Position numbers and translations under genes: made by a program. From JBGOTP01 sp041476545 (GTDB taxonomy: Bacteria; Acidobacteriota; Vicinamibacteria; Vicinamibacterales; CAVVIG01): a DNA stretch of 12,206 bases. The notes beneath the pieces are model-generated. The model ran no database searches. It had not been told where the DNA came from and saw nothing but the letters and a program-made list of their open reading frames with translations. Location: the NCBI GenBank assembly GCA_041476545.1, contig JBGOTP010000132.1, positions 1-12,206 of the forward strand. Direction: 5' to 3'. Below, in pieces: positions 1 through 5,932 of the stretch. The first letter of the stretch is position 1, and every line of letters begins with the position of its first letter.

Positions 1-2426
1 GCAGGCGCGCGTCGCATGTCGAAGGGCAAGCTGGTCGCGATGGCTTGCACGATTACTGAGAAGCGATAGTTGGAGCCGGCCCCCTGGTGGACCACCGATC
101 GCACCGCCGGCATGTCGTAATACTCGAGGCCGCGCCCCAGCGCGTAAATCATCATCTTCTCGACCAGCGCGCCGACAAACACCTCTGGGTCGCGCAGTAA
201 CCCTTCACGGAAGCCCGCCAAGTTGTCGAACTTGGTGCCATTCGGCAGTGCCCCTGAGGCATCGATCGCCGTGAAGTTTTCGTCGACGGTGCGGTACTGG
301 CCGACCGGACTGAAGTTCTCGAGCGCAAATCCCAGCGGATCAATCGTGGCGTGGCAGCTCGCGCATGTCGGGCTGGCACGGTGGGCGGCCATGCGCTCGC
401 GCATCGTTTGTGCCAGCACGGGGCCGGCTTCGCGCAGCACCGGCACGTCTGGCGGTGGTGGCGGCGGCGGCGTCGCCAGCAGCGTTTCGAGAATCCACTT
501 GCCTCGTACCACCGGACGCGTCCGGATCGGCGAGGAGGTGAGGAGGAGCACACTGCCCTGCCCAAGGAGCCCTCGGCGCACATTGTCCGCGGGGTAGGTG
601 ACCTTCCGGAAATGTCCGCCCTTGACGTTCGGGATGCCGTAATGCTTCGCCAGGCGCTCGTTGAGGAACGTATAGTCCGCCGTCAACAGCTCGACCACGT
701 TCCGGTCCTCTGTGCGCATGCTGTCGAAGAACAGCTCCGTCTCGCGACGCATCGACAACTTCAGGCTGTCATCGAAGTTTGGGAACATTTGCGCGTTAGG
801 GACGGCGACGTCCACCTTGCCGAGGCCGAGCCATTGGCGCGAGAAGTCGAGCGTCATGCGCTGCGCGCGGGAGTCGGCCAGCATGCGCGTGACCTGCTGC
901 GACAGCACGTCGGCGTTCTGCAGGCGGCCGCGAGCCGCCAGGTCGATCAGTTGGTCGTCCGGTCCGCTGCGCCAGAGGAAGAACGAGAGGCGGCTCGCCA
1001 GCTCGAAATCGCTGATACGGTAGCTGGCGTTCGCGGCCACGCCCGCCGGATCGGTCTCGATACGGAACAGGAAGTTGGGGCTGGTCAGCACGCGGCGGAG
1101 CGCCAGGTCGATGCCGCCTTCGAATCCGCGAACCCGGCCCGTCTTATAGAAGGTCATCAAGCCGTCGAGCTCGGCCGAGGTGACGGGCCGACGAAACGCC
1201 CGCCGGACCAGCGTCGAGACGATGCGGCGCGCACAGGTGGCCTCGTCCGCCGCGCCGGTCGGCGTGCAGATCAACAAACGGCGACGGCTCGGAGTGTCGC
1301 CAGGGCCGCCAGGGTTGAACGGTCCTCCGACAATGACGCTCGACACGGACGGCTGATACGCCGACATCCACTCATTCGACACCGCATTCGACGGGTGCAT
1401 GGGTTTGTCGAACTTCTTGCGAATACCGTCGAACTCGTCGATTGAGGGCTGTTTCAAAAACCAGACGGCCAGCTGGTGCGGACCAGCTTTGATCGGTGCG
1501 GTCAGCTTGTAGGCATCGCGCGCCGCCTCGCCACGACTGCCCTTCTTCGACAGCGTGATCAACTGCAGCCGCTCGCCGTCGATGGTGACTTCCATTTCGT
1601 GCGAATCGGGAAACGAGCCGCCGCAGGCGCCTTCGGCCGCGATGATCGACCCGCACATCAACTTCACTTCGAAGGTGTAGTCGCCGTCGCGGGGAAACGT
1701 GTAGAGCGCACGCAATCCGCCGCGCGTCCCCATCGGGAACCCTTCGAGGCGCTCGTCCTGCGAGAACTCGTACGGCACGCGGAACTCCTTGTACTCCAGA
1801 AGCGTGCTGCTCCCCAGCGCCGACGCCGCCACCTGCTGCGACGCCGCGATGTACTGCTCCATCAGCGCTTCGTTCAGGGTGAGGGTGCCTGCGATGTCGT
1901 CGAACCCGAAGCTCGGGTTATCGATCGGCAACAGTTCCGTGACGTCGACATCGACGTCCAGCAGGTCCTTCACGATATTGCGGTACTCGGTCCGGTTGAG
2001 CCGATGAAACGTGTCCTTGCGCCCCGGATTCGGGTGTGCGGCGGCGGCCGTGTCGAGGGACGCCTCGAGCGACGTGAGCAGCTTGCGGTACTCCGCCGGC
2101 TCCGGACGCGGCCGCCCCGGCGGCGGCATCAGCCCGACGCGCAACTTCCGCACCACGCGTTCGAGCGTCTCGCCGTGGGCACCGATGTCCGCAGGATTGA
2201 CGGTATCGAGCGCAAGGTTCCCTGCCGTCGCCTCGAGCCGCGAGTTGTGACACGAGACGCAGTACCGATCGAGCAGCGCCTTCTGCCACGCGGGTGACAA
2301 CGGTTCTCCGGCCGAAGCCTGCGACGGCGCATTCGTGGCCGCCATCGGCCCCATGAAGGCCAGCACCACGACCACCGACATCAATACCAGCCGGGCCAGC
2401 CACGGGCCGGCGGCTTTTCTCCGCAT
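1..2426 (-). CDS. DUF1592-family planctomycete-type di-heme cytochrome (3' end beyond window)
   Basis: My reverse-strand translation is open from the ATG at 2426 to the window edge (808 codons, no stop). Residues 1-30 form a signal or anchor segment. A c-type heme motif C-V-S-C-H lies at 56-60, inside a PSCyt1-like domain that includes L-M-P-P-P (99-103). DUF1587 follows near 139-160 (F-H-R-L-N-R-T-E-Y), then a beta-rich section at 210-330, DUF1595 near 395-455, DUF1592 near 467-595, DUF1588 near 612-712 with a second heme motif C-A-S-C-H (688-692), and DUF1585 near 725-800. The ending S-V-I-V-Q-A-I-A-T-S-L-P-F-D-M is typical of the extreme C-terminus of this family, so probably only a few residues are missing. 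The family is common in Planctomycetes and Acidobacteria; its proposed role is exported electron transfer, but its reaction is unknown. The gene is divergent from the PAL-like pair. In many genomes a DUF1552 gene follows, which would lie just outside the window. Confidence 0.93.
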   Translation of the reverse strand, partial: MRRKAAGPWLARLVLMSVVVVLAFMGPMAATNAPSQASAGEPLSPAWQKALLDRYCVSCHNSRLEATAGNLALDTVNPADIGAHGETLERVVRKLRVGLMPPPGRPRPEPAEYRKLLTSLEASLDTAAAAHPNPGRKDTFHRLNRTEYRNIVKDLLDVDVDVTELLPIDNPSFGFDDIAGTLTLNEALMEQYIAASQQVAASALGSSTLLEYKEFRVPYEFSQDERLEGFPMGTRGGLRALYTFPRDGDYTFEVKLMCGSIIAAEGACGGSFPDSHEMEVTIDGERLQLITLSKKGSRGEAARDAYKLTAPIKAGPHQLAVWFLKQPSIDEFDGIRKKFDKPMHPSNAVSNEWMSAYQPSVSSVIVGGPFNPGGPGDTPSRRRLLICTPTGAADEATCARRIVSTLVRRAFRRPVTSAELDGLMTFYKTGRVRGFEGGIDLALRRVLTSPNFLFRIETDPAGVAANASYRISDFELASRLSFFLWRSGPDDQLIDLAARGRLQNADVLSQQVTRMLADSRAQRMTLDFSRQWLGLGKVDVAVPNAQMFPNFDDSLKLSMRRETELFFDSMRTEDRNVVELLTADYTFLNERLAKHYGIPNVKGGHFRKVTYPADNVRRGLLGQGSVLLLTSSPIRTRPVVRGKWILETLLATPPPPPPPDVPVLREAGPVLAQTMRERMAAHRASPTCASCHATIDPLGFALENFSPVGQYRTVDENFTAIDASGALPNGTKFDNLAGFREGLLRDPEVFVGALVEKMMIYALGRGLEYYDMPAVRSVVHQGAGSNYRFSVIVQAIATSLPFDMRRAP

Positions 2427-2436
2427 CAGTTCAGGT

Positions 2437-2441
2437 CTCCT
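2437..2441 (-). promoter_or_regulatory. Ribosome binding site of the DUF1592 gene
   Basis: The reverse strand reads AGGAG followed by 10 nt and then ATG at 2426. This supports that ATG as the start, and the peptide that follows has a hydrophobic export segment. Confidence 0.6.
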
Positions 2442-2519
2442 ATCTCTCCCTAAGGCAAGGTAACATCTTTTCGGGCTGTCTCACACTGTCGCGGCGGCTT
2501 TTTGTCAGCGGTCCGGAGG

Positions 2520-2543
2520 GGCACCGGATGTATAACAGGTGCC
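2520..2543. promoter_or_regulatory. Dyad GGCACC-N12-GGTGCC over a TATAAC box in the divergent intergenic region
   Basis: In the 162-bp gap between the divergent DUF1592 and PAL-like genes, GGCACC (2520-2525) and GGTGCC (2538-2543) are exact reverse complements. They flank TATAAC (2531-2536), a good -10 candidate for the plus-strand genes. The dyad is centred on that box, as expected for a repressor site. No well-spaced -35 is visible: TTGTCA at 2502-2507 is 23 nt upstream of TATAAC, which is too far for an ordinary sigma-70 promoter. A direct repeat CGTCAC occurs just downstream (2543-2548 and 2555-2560). The operator reading is an inference. Confidence 0.35.
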
Positions 2544-2575
2544 GTCACTTGCGGCGTCACGCGCGCCCTTCGATT

Positions 2576-2579
2576 GGAG
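2576..2579 (+). promoter_or_regulatory. Ribosome binding site deciding the first PAL-like start
   Basis: GGAG lies 9 nt upstream of the ATG at 2589. It favours that start over an in-frame TTG at 2502, which would add 29 Arg- and Cys-rich residues in front of an otherwise normal signal peptide. Confidence 0.6.
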
Positions 2580-2588
2580 TGTCGGAGC

Positions 2589-3773
2589 ATGCAACCTTGG
2601 AAGATTATCGGCAGTCTCACGTCCACGATCGCGCTGGCTGCCGCGCTCGTGATTCACGTGCAGGGACACGCCGCACCGCAGGCGCCGGCGCGGCAGGTTC
2701 CCTACTTCGAGTACGACGAAACATTTCCAAAACCGCTGCCCAACCATTGGACGATCGGCACCGTGGTCGGCATCAGCGTCGATTCGAAGCAGCACATCTG
2801 GATGGTGCATCGCGGGTCGACGCTGCGGCCCGACGAACTGCGCGCCGAACACAACCCGCCACTCGGCGAATGCTGCGTCACGGCCCCGCCGGTCGTCGAA
2901 TTCGACTACGCTGGCAACCTGATTCAGGCCTGGGGTGGGCCAAGCAAGACCGGCGAATTCGACTGGCCGTCCCCGGGAGGCAAGAGCCCCGATCCGGAGG
3001 CCGGAGGCACGCCGTCGGGCATGCACAGCGTCTTCGTCGATCACAAGGACAACGTCTGGCTGACCGCCACCGGACCAGGCGACGGTCAGATGTTGAAATT
3101 CACCCGCGACGGCAAATTCCTGCTGCAGATCGGCCACCGCGGACGCCAACGGGCCGAGAGCAACGACACGGAGAATCTCAATCAGGCATCTGGCGTCAAG
3201 GTCGACCCGAAGACCAATGAAGTCTACGTGTCCGACGGCTACGTCAACCATCGCATCATCGTCTTCGACGGCGACACCGGCAAATACAAGCGTCACTGGG
3301 GCGGCTATGGCAAGCGGCCCGACGATTCGATCCGCTTCCGCTACGACCCGAACAAGCCCTTCGAACAGTTCTCGGTCGTGCACGGCGTCGGGGTGACCAA
3401 CGACGGGCTCGTCTACGCCTGCGATCGCAACGGCAGTCGCGTGCAGGTGTTCAAGAGCGACGGTACGTTCGTCATGGAAAAGGTCATCGAAGCCTCGACG
3501 ATGAACGGGTCGGTGTTCGGCATCGCGTTTTCGCCCGATCCGGCGCAGCGCTGGGCCTATGTTCCGGACGGCCGCAACGAGAAGGTGTGGATTCTCGAGC
3601 GCAGGACGCTCGACATCGTCGGCTCCTTCGGCTGCCCCGGGCACGCCGGCGGCTGCATGACGACTCCGCACAGCATCGACGTCGATGCCAGGGGCAACAT
3701 TTACATCGGGGAAACGTGGGAAGGCAAACGCGTCCAGCGGTTTCTCTACAAGGGTCTGAGGGCGGCATCATGA
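2589..3773 (+). CDS. Exported PAL-like NHL-repeat beta-propeller with all key PAL residues retained
   Basis: The product is 394 aa. A signal peptide covers about residues 1-28 and is followed by a six-bladed NHL-type propeller with repeated D-x-x-x-N-[IV]-[YW] blade strands. The closest function I recognise is peptidyl-alpha-hydroxyglycine alpha-amidating lyase (PAL), which cleaves alpha-hydroxyglycine to an amide plus glyoxylate using zinc. Aligned by eye with animal PAL, the residues corresponding to Arg533, His585, Tyr654, His690, Arg706 and His786 appear as R75 (H-R-G), H146 (M-H-S-V), Y218 (S-D-G-Y, inside a PAL-like S-D-G-Y-x-N-x-R-I stretch), H265 (V-V-H-G), R280 (C-D-R) and H361 (T-P-H-S). 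PAL numbering is from memory. A vicinal Cys pair (C95-C96) is shared with the next gene. The stop overlaps the next ATG (ATGA), so the two are probably translationally coupled. The true substrate is unknown, and a non-enzymatic NHL protein remains possible. Confidence 0.85.
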   Translation: MQPWKIIGSLTSTIALAAALVIHVQGHAAPQAPARQVPYFEYDETFPKPLPNHWTIGTVVGISVDSKQHIWMVHRGSTLRPDELRAEHNPPLGECCVTAPPVVEFDYAGNLIQAWGGPSKTGEFDWPSPGGKSPDPEAGGTPSGMHSVFVDHKDNVWLTATGPGDGQMLKFTRDGKFLLQIGHRGRQRAESNDTENLNQASGVKVDPKTNEVYVSDGYVNHRIIVFDGDTGKYKRHWGGYGKRPDDSIRFRYDPNKPFEQFSVVHGVGVTNDGLVYACDRNGSRVQVFKSDGTFVMEKVIEASTMNGSVFGIAFSPDPAQRWAYVPDGRNEKVWILERRTLDIVGSFGCPGHAGGCMTTPHSIDVDARGNIYIGETWEGKRVQRFLYKGLRAAS

Positions 3774-5056
3774 AGAGGTCACTTGTCCTGACGGGCGCGC
3801 TCGTGACCGCGGCAATCGCCGGCGACACGTCGGTCCGCATCGCGGCACAGCCGCGCGCGAAAAAACCGCGCGCCGCCACCGCACAGATGGTGCCGCAGTT
3901 CCAGTACGACAAGACGTTTCCAAAGCCTCTCCCGAACCAGTGGAAGCTCGGTCACGTCGCGGGCGTTACCGTCGACGCCCGCGATCACGTCTGGATCATT
4001 CAGCGGCCGACGTCGCTGAAGAATTCGGAAATGGAGGCGACGGATCTCTCGGTCTACGGAGCGGTCGGCGCGAACCCGGGTTCCGCCGCCAGCAACGCCA
4101 ATGGCGGCGTGGCCAATGTCGGCGGCGCCGGACGCGGACCGCTGGCGCTCTGTTGCAGGCCGGCGCCACCCGTCATCGAGTTCGACCACCAGGGCAACGT
4201 CATCCAGGCCTGGGGCGGCGCGAGCCGCATGAACGAGTACGAATGGCCGACGCCGGCGCCGAAGAGTCCGGATGCGTCGCTTGGTACGGGTAACTTTGGA
4301 GAGCGCGGCATCTATGTGGACAGCAAGGACAACGTCTGGATCGGCGCCGACGGTCCTGGCGATGCCCAGGCGCTGAAGTTCACGCGGTTCGGCCGACTGC
4401 TGTTCCAGATTGGCAAGCATGGCAAGAGCGGCGGCAGCAACGACATCGACAATCTGAACGGCGCGGCCGGTTTTGTCGTCGACACCAAGAACAACGAGCT
4501 CTTCGTGGCGGACGGCCTGCGTAATCGCCGCGTCATCGTCTTCGACGCGTACAGCGGCAAGTACAAGCGCCACTGGGGCGCCTACGGCAAGAAGCCGGAC
4601 GACAGCGTCGCCATGAAGCAGTATCAGCCGGACGTGAAGCACCCGCAATTCGGCGACGTCCACGGCATCACGCTGAGCCGCGATGGTTTGTTGTACGTCT
4701 GCGATCGCGTCAACAACCGGGTGCAGGTCTTCAAGACCGACGGCACGTTTGTCACGGAAGGCGCAGTGGCGCCGAAGACGCTCGGCGGCAGCGCCTATGA
4801 CATCGCGCTCTCGGCCGATCCGGGCCAGCGCTTTGCCTACGTCGTCGACGGCATGAATCAGAAAGTCTGGATTCTCGATCGGCGATCGCTTGAAACGGTA
4901 GGATCATTCGGTCATGGCGGACACGCCGGCGGAGCGTTTGACGCCGCCAACGTCATCGCCACCGATTCGAACGGCAACATCTACGTGGGAGAGACGTGGG
5001 AGAGCAAGCGCGTGCAGCGGTTCCTCTACAAGGGACTCGGCGCCGCCACCCCATAG
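3770..5056 (+). CDS. Second exported PAL-like NHL propeller, predicted non-catalytic paralog
   Basis: The product is 428 aa and starts at an ATG overlapping the previous stop by 4 bp, with GAGGG 7 nt upstream (3758-3762). A short N-terminal export segment (about 1-26) precedes a propeller clearly paralogous to the upstream protein. Shared blocks include F-P-K-P-L-P-N, A-P-P-V-[VI]-E-F-D, G-K-Y-K-R-H-W-G, V-Q-V-F-K-[ST]-D-G-T-F-V and R-V-Q-R-F-L-Y-K-G-L. The PAL-type arginines survive (R79, R313), as does one zinc histidine (H298). The other two zinc positions read R179 and N394, and the Tyr position is L250, so lyase chemistry is unlikely. A Gly/Ala/Asn-rich insertion at about 96-126 precedes the shared vicinal Cys pair (C128-C129). 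Plausible roles are a structural or regulatory partner of the upstream propeller, a binding protein, or a diverged enzyme; this is inference. Confidence 0.83.
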   Translation: MKRSLVLTGALVTAAIAGDTSVRIAAQPRAKKPRAATAQMVPQFQYDKTFPKPLPNQWKLGHVAGVTVDARDHVWIIQRPTSLKNSEMEATDLSVYGAVGANPGSAASNANGGVANVGGAGRGPLALCCRPAPPVIEFDHQGNVIQAWGGASRMNEYEWPTPAPKSPDASLGTGNFGERGIYVDSKDNVWIGADGPGDAQALKFTRFGRLLFQIGKHGKSGGSNDIDNLNGAAGFVVDTKNNELFVADGLRNRRVIVFDAYSGKYKRHWGAYGKKPDDSVAMKQYQPDVKHPQFGDVHGITLSRDGLLYVCDRVNNRVQVFKTDGTFVTEGAVAPKTLGGSAYDIALSADPGQRFAYVVDGMNQKVWILDRRSLETVGSFGHGGHAGGAFDAANVIATDSNGNIYVGETWESKRVQRFLYKGLGAATP

Positions 5057-5076
5057 GGGGGTCGAACGACAGGGTG

Positions 5077-5094
5077 CCGGACGCTGCGCTCCGG
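5077..5094. terminator. Possible hairpin between convergent genes
   Basis: CCGGA (5077-5081) and TCCGG (5090-5094) pair exactly, extended by GC/GC around a TGC loop with one bulged C. The hairpin sits in the 58-bp gap between the convergent PAL-like and VapC genes, where a bidirectional terminator would be expected. There is no T-run on either side, so intrinsic termination is uncertain. Confidence 0.25.
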
Positions 5095-5114
5095 GCGGCT
5101 CGCCTTGCCATAGG

Positions 5115-5549
5115 CTATCGTGACCTCTGCGGCAGCCACAGCACGTCGAGATCGTTGTCGCCTTCGAGCGGTTTCAATTCGGGATCACCGGTCACGAGCT
5201 TCGCATGGAACTCCAAGGCGGTGACGACCGCGAACGCATCGGCGTAGGCGATGGCGTGACTGGCCTTCAGCTCCGCCGCCCGCCGCACTCTGCGGCGTGT
5301 CGCATCCTTGACGGCGACGGGCAGCGTCCGTCGGAGCGCCATTCGCCAGAGCGTTTGAGCCTGTTCGCGCCGATCGACGCGGACCAGCCGATAGAAGGCT
5401 TCGCCCAGATTGATGATGGAGGTCACGCACTCGGCATCGCCGCGTTCGGCATCCTCGAGGCAGCGCTGAACCACCGCCGCGCCCGGCTCATCCTGCAACC
5501 ATGCCAACCATGCAAATGCGTCCAGACAGAATCTAGCGCGCGGCTTCAC
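5115..5549 (-). CDS. vapC: VapC-like PIN-domain toxin ribonuclease
   Basis: The product is 144 aa from a GTG at 5549, which overlaps the end of the antitoxin gene by 17 bp. This is a usual VapBC arrangement and the PIN domain begins almost at once. Candidate metal-binding acidic residues of a PIN fold are visible: D10 (C-L-D-A-F-A-W-L), E50 (N-L-G-E-A-F), D104 (Y-A-D-A-F-A) and D122 (T-G-D-P-E-L). PIN toxins are Mg-dependent ribonucleases that typically cut tRNA or rRNA and are held inactive by the cognate antitoxin. An in-frame GTG at 5597 would add 16 residues but lies deep inside the antitoxin gene and is less likely. The gene is convergent with the PAL-like pair and functionally separate from its neighbours. 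The RNA target cannot be read from the sequence. Confidence 0.9.
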   Translation of the reverse strand: MKPRARFCLDAFAWLAWLQDEPGAAVVQRCLEDAERGDAECVTSIINLGEAFYRLVRVDRREQAQTLWRMALRRTLPVAVKDATRRRVRRAAELKASHAIAYADAFAVVTALEFHAKLVTGDPELKPLEGDNDLDVLWLPQRSR

Positions 5550-5781
5550 GGCGGTGATCGGCCAAATGCTGTTCGAGTGCCTTCGTGCCTTTCGCACATG
5601 CGCGCAAAGAGCGCCACCCTCCTCGGCGCGTGGGAACCCCAGAGGGCTTCACGGGCGAGAGGACAAGGCCTTCTTCGGTCTCGCTGACTTGAAGGCGCAT
5701 TCCGGACGTCAAGCGGTGCTTTTCGCGCAGATGGCGCGGAATCACCACTTGGCCCTTGGAAGAGACGGTCGTGATCGACAT
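5533..5781 (-). CDS. vapB: AbrB/MazE-type (VapB-like) antitoxin
   Basis: The product is 82 aa. Residues 1-45 match the swapped-hairpin AbrB/SpoVT fold: T-T-V-S-S-K-G-Q-V-V-I-P (4-15) followed by R-x-x-L-x-x-G-x-x-L-x-V. This domain binds DNA as a dimer. The basic, polar C-terminal tail (about 48-82) would be the toxin-neutralising segment. The ATG at 5781 is preceded only by a weak GGTAAGA, 7 nt upstream, which is itself the proximal arm of the palindrome. Transcription should be autorepressed by the antitoxin or the VapBC complex bound at that site. The gene lies 151 bp downstream of the cyclase gene on the same strand. Confidence 0.9.
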   Translation of the reverse strand: MSITTVSSKGQVVIPRHLREKHRLTSGMRLQVSETEEGLVLSPVKPSGVPTRRGGWRSLRACAKGTKALEQHLADHRREAAR

Positions 5782-5788
5782 GACTGTA

Positions 5789-5807
5789 TCTTACCGTATC
5801 GGTAAGA
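5789..5807. promoter_or_regulatory. Perfect palindrome, probable VapBC autoregulatory operator
   Basis: TCTTACCG-TAT-CGGTAAGA is an exact inverted repeat with 8-bp arms and a 3-bp centre, ending 7 bp from the antitoxin start codon. AbrB-type antitoxins bind such short palindromes at their own promoters. A looser second dyad, GACTGT (5782-5787) and ACAGTC (5815-5820), brackets it. The antitoxin-proximal arm also overlaps the only Shine-Dalgarno-like bases. The palindrome is seen directly; the operator role is inferred from family behaviour. Confidence 0.65.
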
Positions 5808-5907
5808 CTTCGAGACAGTCTTTCCGCACAGCTGCGGGCCCGAAGCATGCCGCCGTCAGGTCGACCGCGGCCAAGCCGACTATGACCTCAAAGGCTCAAT
5901 GTCTCAA

Positions 5908-5928
5908 TGGGAGTCGTCGATCGACCCA
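5908..5928 (-). terminator. Possible hairpin after the cyclase gene
   Basis: On the reverse strand, just 4 nt after the cyclase stop, TGGGTCG can pair with CGA-CT-CCCA (two-base bulge, five-base loop). It contains the self-complementary GTCGATCGAC at 5916-5925. There is no T-run after it, so it may slow or end transcription of the long operon only weakly. Readthrough into VapBC cannot be excluded. Confidence 0.3.
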
Positions 5929-5932
5929 CATA

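Noticed and set aside
451..472. GGC/GGT triplet run resembling a microsatellite
   Set aside because: It encodes the poly-proline stretch that often occurs in DUF1588 regions of this family (T-P-P-P-P-P-P-P-D), so it is coding rather than an independent repeat.
351..1445. Long plus-strand open frame (364 codons) opposite the DUF1592 gene
   Set aside because: It is antisense to a well-recognised protein with both heme motifs; its translation is Arg/Ala/Val-rich with no domain, as expected from GC-rich codon shadowing.
2502..2507. TTGTCA as a -35 box for the plus-strand PAL-like genes
   Set aside because: The distance to TATAAC at 2531 is 23 nt, too long for a normal sigma-70 promoter, and no good -10 lies at 16-18 nt.
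2505..3671. Long minus-strand open frame opposite the first PAL-like gene
   Set aside because: The plus strand encodes clear NHL blades with a signal peptide and ribosome site; the antisense product has no recognisable pattern.
3779..4663. Minus-strand open frame opposite the second PAL-like gene
   Set aside because: Same shadow effect as its neighbour; no start context or family motif.
5895..5909. Tandem CTCAATG repeat separated by one base
   Set aside because: Only two 7-bp copies; no further copies nearby and no link to a known element, so it may be chance.
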